This document shows positions 8,755-18,505 of a stretch of DNA of 64,000 bases, in pieces (within the stretch, counting starts at the first letter, position 1; the number at the start of each line of letters is the position of its first letter). Made by a program: the position numbers and the translations under genes. Under the pieces are notes generated by a model. The model had not been told where the DNA came from. It saw only the letters and a program-made list of their open reading frames with translations, and ran no database searches. Origin of the DNA: Ensifer sp. WSM1721 (GTDB lineage: Bacteria > Pseudomonadota > Alphaproteobacteria > Rhizobiales > Rhizobiaceae); the NCBI RefSeq assembly GCF_000513895.2, contig NZ_CP165782.1, positions 930,001-994,000 on the forward strand, given 5' to 3'.

Positions 8755-10965
8755 ATGGACAAGGCGACGTCTGCAATCACCGAACACGAGGCGCCTGTTG
8801 AGCAAAAACGTGAAGCGCCCGTGGAGCAGTTTGATCTCCTGACGGCCCCGGAGCGTTTCATCAACCGCGAATTCTCCTGGCTTCAGTTCAATCGCCGCGT
8901 CCTCGAAGAGACGCTGAACACCGCTCATCCGCTCCTTGAGCGCGTCCGCTTCCTTTCGATCTCGGCCGCCAACCTCGATGAATTCTTCATGGTTCGCGTC
9001 GCGGGTCTCGAGGGGCAGGTGCGTTCGGGACTTTCGCTGCGCAGCCCCGATGGCAAGACGCCGGCCGAGACGCTCGACGAAATCCTGCAGGAGGTCGACA
9101 ATCTCCAGATGGAGCAGCAGGCGTCGCTTGCCGTCCTGCAGCAATATCTTGCCAAGGAAGACATTCTCATCGTCCGCCCGGCATCTCTGTCGGCGCAGGA
9201 CAGGAGCTGGCTCGCCAACGAATTCGACCAGTCGATCTTTCCGGTCCTGACGCCGCTGTCGATCGACCCGGCGCACCCGTTCCCGTTCATCCCCAATCTC
9301 GGCTTCTCGATCGGGCTGCAACTCGTCAGCAAGACTGGCCGCGAGCCGATGACGGCGCTCCTGCGCCTGCCGGTGGCGCTCGACCGGTTCATTCGCCTGC
9401 CTGACGTCAAGAACGTCATTCGCTACATCACGCTCGAAGACGTTGTCGGCCAGTTTATAGACCGCCTCTTTCCAGGCTATGAGGTGCAGGGCTCGGGCAC
9501 GTTCCGTATCATTCGCGACAGCGATATCGAAGTCGAGGAAGAGGCGGAAGACCTTGTCCGTCTATTCGAGACGGCGCTGAAGCGCCGCCGTCGCGGGTCG
9601 GTGATCCGGATCGAGACAGATTCCGAGATGCCCGCCTCGCTGCGCCAGTTCGTGGTGCACGAGCTCGGCGTTCCGGAAAATCGTGTCGCCGTTTTGCCCG
9701 GCTTGCTCGCGCTCAACACGCTCTCGGAAATCACCAAGGCGCCGCGGGAGGACCTGCGCTTCGAGCCCTACAATCCGCGCTTCCCCGAGCGCGTACGCGA
9801 GCATGGCGGCGATTGCCTTGCCGCCATCCGTGAGAAGGACATGGTGGTTCACCACCCCTACGAGTCCTTCGATGTCGTCGTGCAGTTCCTGTTGCAGGCG
9901 GCGCGTGATCCGGACGTGCTGGCGATCAAACAGACGCTCTATCGAACCTCGAACGACAGCCCGATCGTGCGCGCGCTGATCGACGCCGCTGAGGCCGGCA
10001 AGTCGGTGACGGCGCTCGTCGAGCTGAAAGCCCGCTTCGACGAGGAAGCCAACATCCGTTGGGCGCGCGATCTCGAGCGTGCCGGCGTTCAAGTGGTCTT
10101 CGGCTTCATCGAATTGAAGACCCACGCAAAGATGTCGATGGTCGTGCGCCGCGAGGAGGGCAAGCTCAGGACCTATTGCCACCTCGGAACCGGCAACTAT
10201 CACCCGGTCACGGCGAAGATCTACACCGACCTGTCGTTCTTCACCTGCAATCCGGTGATGGCCCACGACATGGCGAATATCTTCAACTTCATCACCGGCT
10301 ACGGCGAGCCGGAGGCCGGCATGAAGCTGGCGGTCTCGCCCCACACGCTGCGCCCGCGCATCCTGAAGCATGTCGATGAAGAGATCGCGCATGCGGAGGC
10401 GGGCCGGCCGGCGGCGATCTGGATGAAGATGAATTCGCTCGTCGATCCGGACATCATCGATGCGCTCTATAGGGCCAGCCGCGCGGGCGTCGAGATCGAT
10501 CTCGTCGTGCGCGGTATCTGCTGCCTGCGTCCGCGGGTGCCCGGTCTCTCCGACAATATCCGCGTCAAATCCATCGTCGGCCGCTTCCTTGAGCATTCGC
10601 GCATATTCTGCTTCGGCAACGGACACGGCCTTCCCTCGGAAAATGCTCTTGTCTATATCGGCTCGGCGGATATGATGCCGCGCAATCTGGACAGGCGGGT
10701 CGAGACGCTCGTGCCGCTCATCAACCGCACTGTGCACGAACAGGTTCTTTCGCAGATCATGCTGGGCAATCTCATCGACAACCAGCAGAGCTACGAGATT
10801 CTGGCCGACGGCACCTCGCGTCGGATGGAGGTGGGCAAGGACGCCGAGCCGTTCAACGCGCAGCATTATTTCATGACCAACCCGAGCCTTTCGGGTCGGG
10901 GTGAAGCTCTGAAGTCCAGCGCACCGAAGCTGATTGCCGGCTGGAAAAGCGGTTGGCGCAAGTAA
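8755..10965 (+). CDS. ppk: Polyphosphate kinase 1
   Basis: 736 residues; reversibly polymerises the terminal phosphate of ATP into polyphosphate. The N domain opens [19 protein letters not shown], typical of PPK1. The phospho-accepting histidine is His457 in LKTHAKMS, followed by the conserved [18 protein letters not shown] block. I chose the ATG at 8755; an in-frame TTG at 8686 would add 23 residues but overlaps the hdaA stop and has no homologous look. ppx starts 11 bases after the stop, so synthesis and breakdown of polyphosphate are encoded side by side. Confidence 0.96.
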   Translation: MDKATSAITEHEAPVEQKREAPVEQFDLLTAPERFINREFSWLQFNRRVLEETLNTAHPLLERVRFLSISAANLDEFFMVRVAGLEGQVRSGLSLRSPDGKTPAETLDEILQEVDNLQMEQQASLAVLQQYLAKEDILIVRPASLSAQDRSWLANEFDQSIFPVLTPLSIDPAHPFPFIPNLGFSIGLQLVSKTGREPMTALLRLPVALDRFIRLPDVKNVIRYITLEDVVGQFIDRLFPGYEVQGSGTFRIIRDSDIEVEEEAEDLVRLFETALKRRRRGSVIRIETDSEMPASLRQFVVHELGVPENRVAVLPGLLALNTLSEITKAPREDLRFEPYNPRFPERVREHGGDCLAAIREKDMVVHHPYESFDVVVQFLLQAARDPDVLAIKQTLYRTSNDSPIVRALIDAAEAGKSVTALVELKARFDEEANIRWARDLERAGVQVVFGFIELKTHAKMSMVVRREEGKLRTYCHLGTGNYHPVTAKIYTDLSFFTCNPVMAHDMANIFNFITGYGEPEAGMKLAVSPHTLRPRILKHVDEEIAHAEAGRPAAIWMKMNSLVDPDIIDALYRASRAGVEIDLVVRGICCLRPRVPGLSDNIRVKSIVGRFLEHSRIFCFGNGHGLPSENALVYIGSADMMPRNLDRRVETLVPLINRTVHEQVLSQIMLGNLIDNQQSYEILADGTSRRMEVGKDAEPFNAQHYFMTNPSLSGRGEALKSSAPKLIAGWKSGWRK

Positions 10966-10976
10966 ACTGGAATTGC

Positions 10977-12500
10977 ATGGTCGAATCTGAAGCGCAGGGG
11001 CGTTTGCCCGGCATCCGCCCGGTCTCCGTTGTGGATATCGGGTCGAACTCCATTCGCCTCGTTGTCTATGAGGGGTTGAGCCGTTCGCCGGCGATGCTTT
11101 TCAACGAGAAAGTGATGTGCGGTCTCGGCAAGGGCATCGACGCGACAGGCCGCATGGAGGACGAGAGTGTCCAGCGCGCGCTGAAGGCGCTGCAGCGTTT
11201 CCGGGCGCTCTCCGACCAGGCGCGCTCGTCAAAGATGTATGTGCTGGCAACGGCCGCCGCACGCGAAGCGACAAACGGCGCAGCCTTCATTGAAAAGGCG
11301 GAAGCCATCCTCGGACAAAAGGTGCGGATCCTGAGCGGCGAGGAGGAAGCCTATTACTCCGCGATGGGTATTGTCAGCGGCTATCACGATCCGGATGGTG
11401 TCGTCGGCGACCTCGGCGGCGGTTCGCTGGAGCTCGTAGAGGTCGAAGGAAGGCGCATCGGCAACGGTATAACGCTGCCGCTCGGGGGTATCCGCCTCTT
11501 CGAACACAGCAACGGCTCCCTGAGCAGGGCACGAACCTGGGCACGGAAGTTCATGAGGAGCGCCGAGGTCCTGACGAAGGGAACCGGACGCAACTTCTAT
11601 GCCGTTGGCGGAACGTGGCGATCCATCGCCAAGCTTCACATGGAGATGCTCAATTATCCGCTGCATATGATGCAGGGCTACGAGATCTCCTTTGACGAAG
11701 CGATGGCGATCCTGACCGAAGTGATCGAACCGAAGAACCTCAAGCCGTCCGCCTACGCGACGATCTCCAAGAGCCGCCGAAGCCTCTTGCCTTTCGGTGC
11801 GGTGACGATGCAGGAGGCGATCTCTATCATGAAGCCCGGGCGCATCTCTTTCTCTGCGCTTGGCGTTCGCGAAGGCTACCTGTATTCGCTACTTTCCGAT
11901 GAGGAGCGTCTGCAGGACCCGTTGCTGGCGGCCGCCGACGAGATCGCCATACTGCGCGCCCGGTCCCCGGAACACGCCCGCGAGCTTGCCGAATGGACCG
12001 GCCGTATGGTGCCTTACTTTGGCATCGAGGAAACCGAGGAGGAGAGCCGCTATCGTCAGGCTGCCTGTCTCTTGGCCGACATCAGCTGGCGCGCGCATCC
12101 GGACTATCGCGGCCTGCAGGCCCTCAACATCATCGCCCACTCGGCCTTCACCGGCATTACCCATGCCGGTCGCGCCTATATCGCACTCGCGAATTACTAT
12201 CGTCTCGAGGGCCTCAACGACGATGGTGCCACAAGTCCGCTGGCCGGTATCACGACCCCGCGCCTGCTCGAACTGGCGAAGCTCCTGGGTGGCCTGCTGC
12301 GCGTCGCCTATCTCTTCTCGGCATCCATGCCGGGCGTTGCGCGCCATTTGACATTGCGGCCATCGCAACAGCCGGATATCGATCTCGAATTCGTGGTTCC
12401 GGCGGCCTATGCCGATTTCGAGGGCGAGCGCCTGGATGGTCGCCTCCAGCAACTCGCTAAGCTGACCGGCAAGAGGCTTGCCTTCCGCTTCGAGCGCTGA
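10977..12500 (+). CDS. ppx: Exopolyphosphatase (Ppx/GppA family)
   Basis: 507 residues; releases phosphate from polyphosphate ends and may act on pppGpp, as other family members do. The ASKHA-type phosphate-1 motif VVDIGSNSIRLVVYE starts at residue 24, and the phosphate-2 motif GDLGGGSLELVEVE sits near residue 145. The C-terminal part is the extended all-helical domain found in long Ppx proteins. The ATG at 10977 is preferred over a TTG eight codons upstream that overlaps ppk. It forms a probable operon with ppk and ends at the GC-rich hairpin at 12521. Confidence 0.94.
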   Translation: MVESEAQGRLPGIRPVSVVDIGSNSIRLVVYEGLSRSPAMLFNEKVMCGLGKGIDATGRMEDESVQRALKALQRFRALSDQARSSKMYVLATAAAREATNGAAFIEKAEAILGQKVRILSGEEEAYYSAMGIVSGYHDPDGVVGDLGGGSLELVEVEGRRIGNGITLPLGGIRLFEHSNGSLSRARTWARKFMRSAEVLTKGTGRNFYAVGGTWRSIAKLHMEMLNYPLHMMQGYEISFDEAMAILTEVIEPKNLKPSAYATISKSRRSLLPFGAVTMQEAISIMKPGRISFSALGVREGYLYSLLSDEERLQDPLLAAADEIAILRARSPEHARELAEWTGRMVPYFGIEETEEESRYRQAACLLADISWRAHPDYRGLQALNIIAHSAFTGITHAGRAYIALANYYRLEGLNDDGATSPLAGITTPRLLELAKLLGGLLRVAYLFSASMPGVARHLTLRPSQQPDIDLEFVVPAAYADFEGERLDGRLQQLAKLTGKRLAFRFER

Positions 12501-12520
12501 GCGCTTTTCACAAGCAGGAA

Positions 12521-12549
12521 GCGGCCGCGCGGGTATTCCGCGCGGCCGC
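12521..12549. terminator. GC-rich hairpin between convergent genes
   Basis: Two perfect 11-base arms (GCGGCCGCGCG and its complement) flank a seven-base loop. It lies 20 bases past ppx and nine bases past the end of the facing gene, so it probably stops transcription from both sides. There is no long T run on either strand. Confidence 0.6.
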
Positions 12550-12557
12550 CTCCATTG

Positions 12558-13916
12558 TTATTCGGCCTTCAGGAATTCGCCGACCTCGAGCAGCACGAAT
12601 TCGTTGTCGTCCGCCTTGTCGAGGGAGCGTCCGGCGGAGAAGGGCAGGTTGTTGTCGTTGCCGACGACGATGTGCGTTTCGTCCACGCGGTCGACATTCT
12701 CGATTGTGACGAAGGGCATATCATAGTAGCCCTCGCCGCCACCCTGGCGCTTCCGGTTGTCCGGATCGGCAATCTTCAAGAGATCGATGTAGCCGATCTT
12801 GCGCACCGCCTTGCCGACGTTTTCCTCGCCCATCTCGATCTTGTAGATGCGCTTCAGTTTCGACCCGATCGCGAAGCAATCCGGCTTCGGATCCTTGGGA
12901 TCGGCGCAGGCCTTGTCGACGGTGCCAGCGCCATTGTCGCGCTCGATCACCAGCGCGGTTTTCTCGTCGAGCATGTTGAAGTCGCCGATCGCCTCGCCGC
13001 CTTCGGCGAGCGGATAGAGCCAGCTGCGCCCGGTCCAGGTCTTGGCTGCGGCATCGAGCTCGACGATCCTGAGCGCAGGGCGGCCATTCGCCTGCTCCAC
13101 CGTTTCATTGTCCGTCCAGATCGGCCCCTCGAGCAGGCCGTAGAGCTTCGTGCCGTCCTTGGACAGCGCCAGCCCTTCGTAACCGCCCGATCGTTTCAAA
13201 TTGAAGACCGGCATCCTCTTTGAGGGGTCTGCCTGTAGGGTCAACATCGGATTGTCGGGCGAGAGTACCGGCTTGCCGTCAACCGTCGTCGAAATGACGT
13301 CGGTGAGCTTGCCGGTGGTGTCGAACTTCAGGACGTAGGGGCCGAATTCCTCACCGACCCAGAAGCCGTCGGCGACGGGCTGGATCGACTCGACGTCGAA
13401 ATCGCCGCCGGTGAGATAGCGTGTCGCCGAACCTTCCATGACGATCGGGAAGGGCGCCTTGCGGTCCGGATCGGACAGGAAGACGGTCTCAAGCGCTTCG
13501 ATCTTGCCGGCGTCCCAGTCGATCTTGATGTGGTGCAGCATCAGCATCGCGTCGGTCGAGTTGAGCTTGTTGCCGAAACCGTTGTCCGATAGGCTCCAGA
13601 AGCTTCCGTCCTCCATCGCCTTGATGCCGGAAAAGCCCTGCATTGGCTGGCCGTTGAAGGGGAGTGAAAGACCCGTCGGGCGAACGCCGTCCTTGCCCGG
13701 CACGCTACCGAGCTCGGTCGCGCGCTTGCGGTCGGCTGTGGAGAACTTGCCCGAGGTCTTCAGATAATCCGCGGCATCGGCCGGAGCAGCGATGATGGTA
13801 TTGGCCGGAAGGACCGCGTGCGCCTTCAGCGTCGCCGGGAAAGCTCTCTCCTCGGCAAGTGCCGCACTCGACATCAAGAGCGTCAACGCCACGGTGGCAA
13901 AAAGGGATCTCGTCAT
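12558..13916 (-). CDS. Secreted esterase-like/phytase-like beta-propeller protein
   Basis: A 452-residue exported protein. Residues 1-21 (MTRSLFATVALTLLMSSAAL) form a signal peptide with an Ala-Glu cleavage point. The rest matches the 'esterase-like activity of phytase' domain (PF13449): GFSGIKAMEDGSFWSLSDNG near the start, then GGDFDVESIQPV and the characteristic WVGEEFGPYVLKFD. The family acts on phosphate esters or similar substrates in the periplasm, but individual substrates are poorly known. Location next to ppk-ppx fits a phosphate theme; that link is inference. A GTG nine bases upstream is an alternative start. Confidence 0.82.
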   Translation of the reverse strand: MTRSLFATVALTLLMSSAALAEERAFPATLKAHAVLPANTIIAAPADAADYLKTSGKFSTADRKRATELGSVPGKDGVRPTGLSLPFNGQPMQGFSGIKAMEDGSFWSLSDNGFGNKLNSTDAMLMLHHIKIDWDAGKIEALETVFLSDPDRKAPFPIVMEGSATRYLTGGDFDVESIQPVADGFWVGEEFGPYVLKFDTTGKLTDVISTTVDGKPVLSPDNPMLTLQADPSKRMPVFNLKRSGGYEGLALSKDGTKLYGLLEGPIWTDNETVEQANGRPALRIVELDAAAKTWTGRSWLYPLAEGGEAIGDFNMLDEKTALVIERDNGAGTVDKACADPKDPKPDCFAIGSKLKRIYKIEMGEENVGKAVRKIGYIDLLKIADPDNRKRQGGGEGYYDMPFVTIENVDRVDETHIVVGNDNNLPFSAGRSLDKADDNEFVLLEVGEFLKAE

Positions 13917-14114
13917 GAAGTTCACCCGAGTTGGAGGAAAGGACGATCCCCGATAGGCGGCTTTGATGACGGTTGCTTGATGCTTGTTTTACAGGCCCGT
14001 GAAGCTTTGATGACAGCGGAGCCAGCCTCGGTCCGGCTTGTGCACGAACGTTCAAGATTGTGGCGGCCGGCTTGGCTAACCTCGGCTCTGGAAAACCAAA
14101 GCGGGCCTGCCGTC

Positions 14115-14522
14115 ATGTTCGACACGAAATTTGCAATTGTCCTGCGCGATGATCTCGCGGTGTGGCAGAAACTGAACGTCGCCGCCTTCCTGGCGACCGG
14201 CATTGCCGGACAGAAACCGGAGATCATCGGCGAGCCATACCGCGACGTCGCGGGCAATGTCTACAACGCGCTCAGCATTCAGCCGATCGTCGTGCTTTCG
14301 ACGGACGGTTCGACACTCAGCAACATCCAGCGGCGCGCCCTCGAAAGAAACGTCCAGACGTCGATTTACGTCGATCAGATGTTCTCGACCGGCCATGACC
14401 ACGCGAACCGCGAGGTCTTCGGGCAATTCGGGCCGGATGACGCCGCCATTGCCGGCATCGCGATCCATGCGGAAAGGAAGATCGTCGACAAGATCACGAA
14501 GGGAGCGAAGCTACACGGCTAG
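14115..14522 (+). CDS. DUF2000 family protein
   Basis: A 135-residue soluble protein beginning MFDTKFAIVLRDDLAVWQKL, which is the DUF2000 pattern (peptidyl-tRNA hydrolase-like fold by family annotation, function unknown). No signal peptide or membrane segment is visible. I placed the start at 14115; the frame is open upstream but crosses the probable promoter of the divergent phytase-like gene. Its last 29 bases overlap the end of the convergent cyclase gene on the other strand. Confidence 0.75.
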   Translation: MFDTKFAIVLRDDLAVWQKLNVAAFLATGIAGQKPEIIGEPYRDVAGNVYNALSIQPIVVLSTDGSTLSNIQRRALERNVQTSIYVDQMFSTGHDHANREVFGQFGPDDAAIAGIAIHAERKIVDKITKGAKLHG

Positions 14523-15561
14523 CGGAATTTGGCGTTTGTTTCAGCAGACCGCCGGCGCAAAGCGACAATACCCCGAGCTTCTGGCCGCGACCTTTGAGCT
14601 CGTGTTCGCCGAGATCTTCGCTTGTCACGAAAGCGGGCAGGCGCATGCGCCGTGCCAGGTCGGCCGAAATCAGGACCTGCCGTTCGAGCGTTCGGCAGAG
14701 CCCTTCGAGGCGCGACGTCGTGTTCACCGTGTCGCCGAAATAGGTGATCTTGTGCCTGTCCACTCCGATCTCGGCAGCAACGATCGTCCCGCCGTGGAGT
14801 GCGGCGCGCAGGCGCGGGATCTCGCCGTAATCCTTGCTCCAGCGGTGGGCGTCCGTTTCGACCTGGTCGAGGATGTCGAAGACGCAGCGAATACAGGCTG
14901 CGTCCGCAACCGCGCGATCGAAAGACCAACTGATGACGGCCGCGTCGCCGATATAGTCGTCGATCGACCCGCCGTAGCGCAGGACCGGGTCGGCGAGCGT
15001 TGCGAACAGCCTTCCGAGATACTCCTGCATCTTGAGGTCGCCGAAGCGCTCGGCGAGAGACGTAGAGCCGGCGAGATCGATAAAGAGGAACACGCGCTCC
15101 TCCTGCACCGGCTTTCGGTAGCGTCCGGTTAGAAGGCTGAGGAAGACGTCGCGGCCGAGCAGTTCGCGCACCCTGAGGACGAAGACGATCGGACCGGAGG
15201 TTGCAAGCGCGTACAGAAGTACGTTGAGCGACGGCAGCATCGCATCGGCCCTGCTTTCGCGCAGGAGACCGGTAAGGTGCAACAGGAGCCCGGCGGCCGC
15301 GTAACCGATGTTGCCGAACGTGAGGTAGACGGCCAGGGACGCGAGAAGAAAGGCCGGGGTCGGCAGGCCGTGGATCCTCCGGTAGAGACGTCGGAAGATG
15401 ATGTGCCGTTCAAAGGCGAGAATCGGCATGCACATGAACAGCGCATAGGTTGCGCCGATCAGACCACCATCGCCGTAGACCACCCACGCATAGGCGACGC
15501 CGCTGCCGGCGACCGCCAGCAGCAACAGAATGATGTCGAGCGTGGAAAATCTCCAGCGCAT
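14494..15561 (-). CDS. Membrane-anchored class III adenylate/guanylate cyclase
   Basis: 355 residues. The first roughly 135 residues hold four to five hydrophobic segments. The class III cyclase domain spans about 150-340. It carries the first metal-binding aspartate in FLFIDLAGSTSLAERFGD, the second in the GGSIDDYIGDAAVISW hairpin, and the transition-state motif NTTSRLEGL. It should make cyclic AMP at the membrane; Sinorhizobium genomes carry many such cyclases. No receptor domain can be identified in the membrane part. It overlaps the DUF2000 gene by 29 bases, tail to tail. Confidence 0.85.
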   Translation of the reverse strand: MRWRFSTLDIILLLLAVAGSGVAYAWVVYGDGGLIGATYALFMCMPILAFERHIIFRRLYRRIHGLPTPAFLLASLAVYLTFGNIGYAAAGLLLHLTGLLRESRADAMLPSLNVLLYALATSGPIVFVLRVRELLGRDVFLSLLTGRYRKPVQEERVFLFIDLAGSTSLAERFGDLKMQEYLGRLFATLADPVLRYGGSIDDYIGDAAVISWSFDRAVADAACIRCVFDILDQVETDAHRWSKDYGEIPRLRAALHGGTIVAAEIGVDRHKITYFGDTVNTTSRLEGLCRTLERQVLISADLARRMRLPAFVTSEDLGEHELKGRGQKLGVLSLCAGGLLKQTPNSASRVASLPS

Positions 15562-15726
15562 GTGGGGAGGCCTCGAAACCGGAAAGCATGCAGGACGATC
15601 GCGGATCGGACGGCGGTCCGCGATATGTTCAGATAGCTGATTCTGGGCCTTCGACCGGAATCAGCCTTTCGATTCGTCCTGGCTAGAGATCGATTCAGGC
15701 GGAAAGTTGTCCAAAGAAGCGCGGCT

Positions 15727-16878
15727 TCAACCGGGGATTTCGATCGCCTCGACCTTCTTGCCGACGAAGCGCAGCGCCACCTCTCCGTTGATGAGCTTCA
15801 GCGCCGGCTCGCCGAAAAGTTCACGGCGCCAGCCCTTGAGGGCGGCGACATCGGCCTTCTCGCCTTCGGCGGCGATTCGGTCGAGATCGTCGCTGCTGGC
15901 GATGATCTTGGCCGCGACGCCTTCCTTTTCGGAGATGAGCTTCAACAGGACCTTCAGCAATTCCCCCGCCGCCGCAGCACCCTCCGGAGTATGATTCTGG
16001 CGCGGCAGACGCGGCAGTTCGGTTTTCGGGATCGACAGAGCCTCGCCGACGGCCTCGACCACCGCGGTGCCCGCGCCGGAGCGCTCCCAACCCTTGGGGA
16101 TGGTTCTGAGGCGCCCGAGGGCTTCGGCGTCTTTCGGCTGCTGCTGGGCGATTTCGTAGATCGCATCGTCCTTGAGAATTCGGCCGCGCGGCACGTTGCG
16201 CGTGCGCGCCTCCCGCTCGCGCCAGGCAGCCACCTTCTGCAGCACCGCAAGCTCGACAGGCTTTCTCACGCGCATTTTCAGCCGCTGCCAGGCATTGTCG
16301 GGATGCAGGTCGTAGGTCTCCCGGCTTTCAAGGATCGCCATTTCCTCGGCAAGCCAGGAGGAGCGCCCCTCGCGTTCCAGTTCCTTGGTCAGGTACTGGT
16401 AGATGTCCCTTAGATGCGTCACGTCGGCGAGCGCATAGTCGAGCTGCTTGTCCGTCAGCGGCCTGCGGCTCCAGTCGGTGAAGCGCGACGACTTGTCGAT
16501 CTGCTCGTTCTTGATGCGGTTGACGAGCTGGTCATAGGAAACGCTGTCGCCGAAGCCGCAGACCATCGCCGCCACCTGCGTGTCGAAGAGGGGATGCGGA
16601 ATGAGATCGCCGAGATGATGGATGATCTCGATGTCCTGGCGGGCGGCATGAAACACCTTGAGGACATTCGGATCGGCCATGAGAGCGAAGAACGGCGCAA
16701 GGTCGATCCCCGGCGCCATCGGGTCCACGATGACGGCCATATCGGGGCTCGCCATCTGGATCAGGCACAGTTCCGGCCAGAACGTGGTTTCACGCAGGAA
16801 TTCTGTGTCGATCGTAATATAGCTTGAGCGGGCCAGCTTTTCGCAGGTGGCCTCCAGATCTGCTGTCGTTTGAATCAT
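15727..16878 (-). CDS. rnd: Ribonuclease D
   Basis: 383 residues; 3'-to-5' exoribonuclease for tRNA and other stable-RNA maturation. The DEDD exonuclease residues appear in TIDTEFLRETTFWPE (Asp and Glu), HAARQDIEIIHH (Asp) and YALADVTHLRDIY (Asp). A C-terminal HRDC nucleic-acid-binding part follows from about residue 210. The ATG at 16876-16878 begins MIQTTADLEATCEKLA, the usual rhizobial RNase D opening. It lies in the same direction as the oxidase and MFS genes upstream, with 81 bases between it and the oxidase. Confidence 0.95.
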   Translation of the reverse strand: MIQTTADLEATCEKLARSSYITIDTEFLRETTFWPELCLIQMASPDMAVIVDPMAPGIDLAPFFALMADPNVLKVFHAARQDIEIIHHLGDLIPHPLFDTQVAAMVCGFGDSVSYDQLVNRIKNEQIDKSSRFTDWSRRPLTDKQLDYALADVTHLRDIYQYLTKELEREGRSSWLAEEMAILESRETYDLHPDNAWQRLKMRVRKPVELAVLQKVAAWREREARTRNVPRGRILKDDAIYEIAQQQPKDAEALGRLRTIPKGWERSGAGTAVVEAVGEALSIPKTELPRLPRQNHTPEGAAAAGELLKVLLKLISEKEGVAAKIIASSDDLDRIAAEGEKADVAALKGWRRELFGEPALKLINGEVALRFVGKKVEAIEIPG

Positions 16879-16959
16879 CGGGTTTTAAATCACTGTGGCA
16901 AAAATGCGGCTTGAGCCTTTCCGTGTATCGTCTCGCAGCATCTGTCACAATCGAAATTG

Positions 16960-18363
16960 TCAGACAATTCTGAAATAAGCGGTCATGCCGGTCTTTTGAT
17001 GTTCGATGATGTGGCAATGGATCACCCAGTCGCCGGGGTTGTCGGCGACCAGTGCCACTTCCGCCTGTTCATCCGGCCGGAGCAGGATCGTATCCGTCGG
17101 CGGCGGGAGGAAGCTGCGCTTGTTCGAGGCAAGGATGCGGAAGCTTAAGCCGTGCAGGTGGATCGGATGGGCATGCGGCGTGCGATTCGCGATCTCGAGC
17201 ACATAGGTTCCTCCAAGCTTCAGTTCTTCGATCGGCGCGACGGGGTCGGACGTATCACCCGGCCAGGGGGTCTTGTTCATCGCCCAGAACGTGTAGCCGA
17301 GCGAACCGCAAATGGAGGACGTCGCCTTGTGCTCGGCGGTTGCCGTGAGATCGATCGGAATTCGCTTCGCCGCCGAGAGATCGGCCTCGGCAACGAGGTT
17401 CGCCGGGAGGGCGGCCATATCCCTGAGGTCCCGCTTCAGCGAAGTGCCGACTGCCCGTAAGGCCGCGATGGTCCAGGGACTGGAGCCCCGGAAATTGCCG
17501 AGCGTGGCGCGCTCGCCCTCGCTTTCCGGCATGCGAATTGCGAGGTCCACGCGTTGGCCGGGGCCGACGTCCAGCCGGTCGAGCGGGAAGGGGGCGTCGA
17601 CGGCATTGCCGTCGAGCGCGATAACCGTTGCCGGCGCGCCTTCGAGCCCGATCGTGTAGATGCGCGTGACGTCGGTTGCGGCGATTCTTACGCGCACGAG
17701 CCCTCCGGCGGGGACGTCATAGACGGGCTCCCGCTGCCAGTTCGCCGTCCTCACGGTCCCGTACGTTCCGCCGCGCGCCGCATCGCGTGGCTTGAACGGA
17801 TCGATGAACCTACCGCCGGCGCCGAGCCGCCAATCGCGCAGATTGAGGATGATCTCCGCGTCAAAGGCCGGATCTTCGGGATTCTCGACGACGATTACGC
17901 CGGTGAGCCCGCTTCCCATCTGCGTCAGCGTGTTGCAATGCGGATGGTACCAGAATGTCCCCGCATCGGGTGGCGTGAAGACATAGTCGAATTGATCGCC
18001 CGGATAGACGTAGGGCTGGGTCATTCCCGGCACGCCGTCCATCGCATTCGGGATTCTGAGGCCGTGCCAGTGGACCGTCGTCGGTTCGTCGAGACGATTG
18101 AACAGCCTAGCCGCATAGGCCTCACCCTTGCGCATCCTCAAGACCGGCGGCATGCCAGGTTGGGTCCTTTCACCGAGACCGTAGGTCATCACCTTGGAGG
18201 TGACGCCATCGGCCGCGATCTGCGCCTCGGTAAACTGCGCGGTCAGGATCTGCGGATCGGGCGCCGCGCCCGCCCTGGCCGCGACGCCGACGCCGAGCGC
18301 AAACGCGCCGCCAAGCGCGACCGAGCCCTGGAGGAATGTTCGGCGGCGGAGCATCGGCGTCAT
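16960..18363 (-). CDS. Tat-exported multicopper oxidase
   Basis: 467 residues. The N-terminus MLRRRTFLQGSVALGGAFAL is a twin-arginine signal, so the protein is folded with copper in the cytoplasm and exported to the periplasm. All four copper-binding motifs are present in order: TVHWHGLR, WYHPHCNT, HAHPIHLHG and HCHIIEHQKTGM. The last contains the type 1 copper Cys-His pair and the axial Met. Probable roles are Cu(I) oxidation/copper tolerance or phenol oxidation (laccase or CueO-like). There is no methionine-rich insert, so a CueO-type copper role is not directly supported. Confidence 0.88.
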   Translation of the reverse strand: MTPMLRRRTFLQGSVALGGAFALGVGVAARAGAAPDPQILTAQFTEAQIAADGVTSKVMTYGLGERTQPGMPPVLRMRKGEAYAARLFNRLDEPTTVHWHGLRIPNAMDGVPGMTQPYVYPGDQFDYVFTPPDAGTFWYHPHCNTLTQMGSGLTGVIVVENPEDPAFDAEIILNLRDWRLGAGGRFIDPFKPRDAARGGTYGTVRTANWQREPVYDVPAGGLVRVRIAATDVTRIYTIGLEGAPATVIALDGNAVDAPFPLDRLDVGPGQRVDLAIRMPESEGERATLGNFRGSSPWTIAALRAVGTSLKRDLRDMAALPANLVAEADLSAAKRIPIDLTATAEHKATSSICGSLGYTFWAMNKTPWPGDTSDPVAPIEELKLGGTYVLEIANRTPHAHPIHLHGLSFRILASNKRSFLPPPTDTILLRPDEQAEVALVADNPGDWVIHCHIIEHQKTGMTAYFRIV

Positions 18364-18505
18364 GGCGTTTCGATTCCAGTGGGCGAAGCGGAGTCGGCGA
18401 AAAGACCCCTAATGGCCTTTCTCCGGGGAAGCGATTGGCTGTTTCTAAACATGATTTTTGCTTTCAGCAATTCGGCGCAGCGCGCATCTTGCCGCAGGCG
18501 GAGGG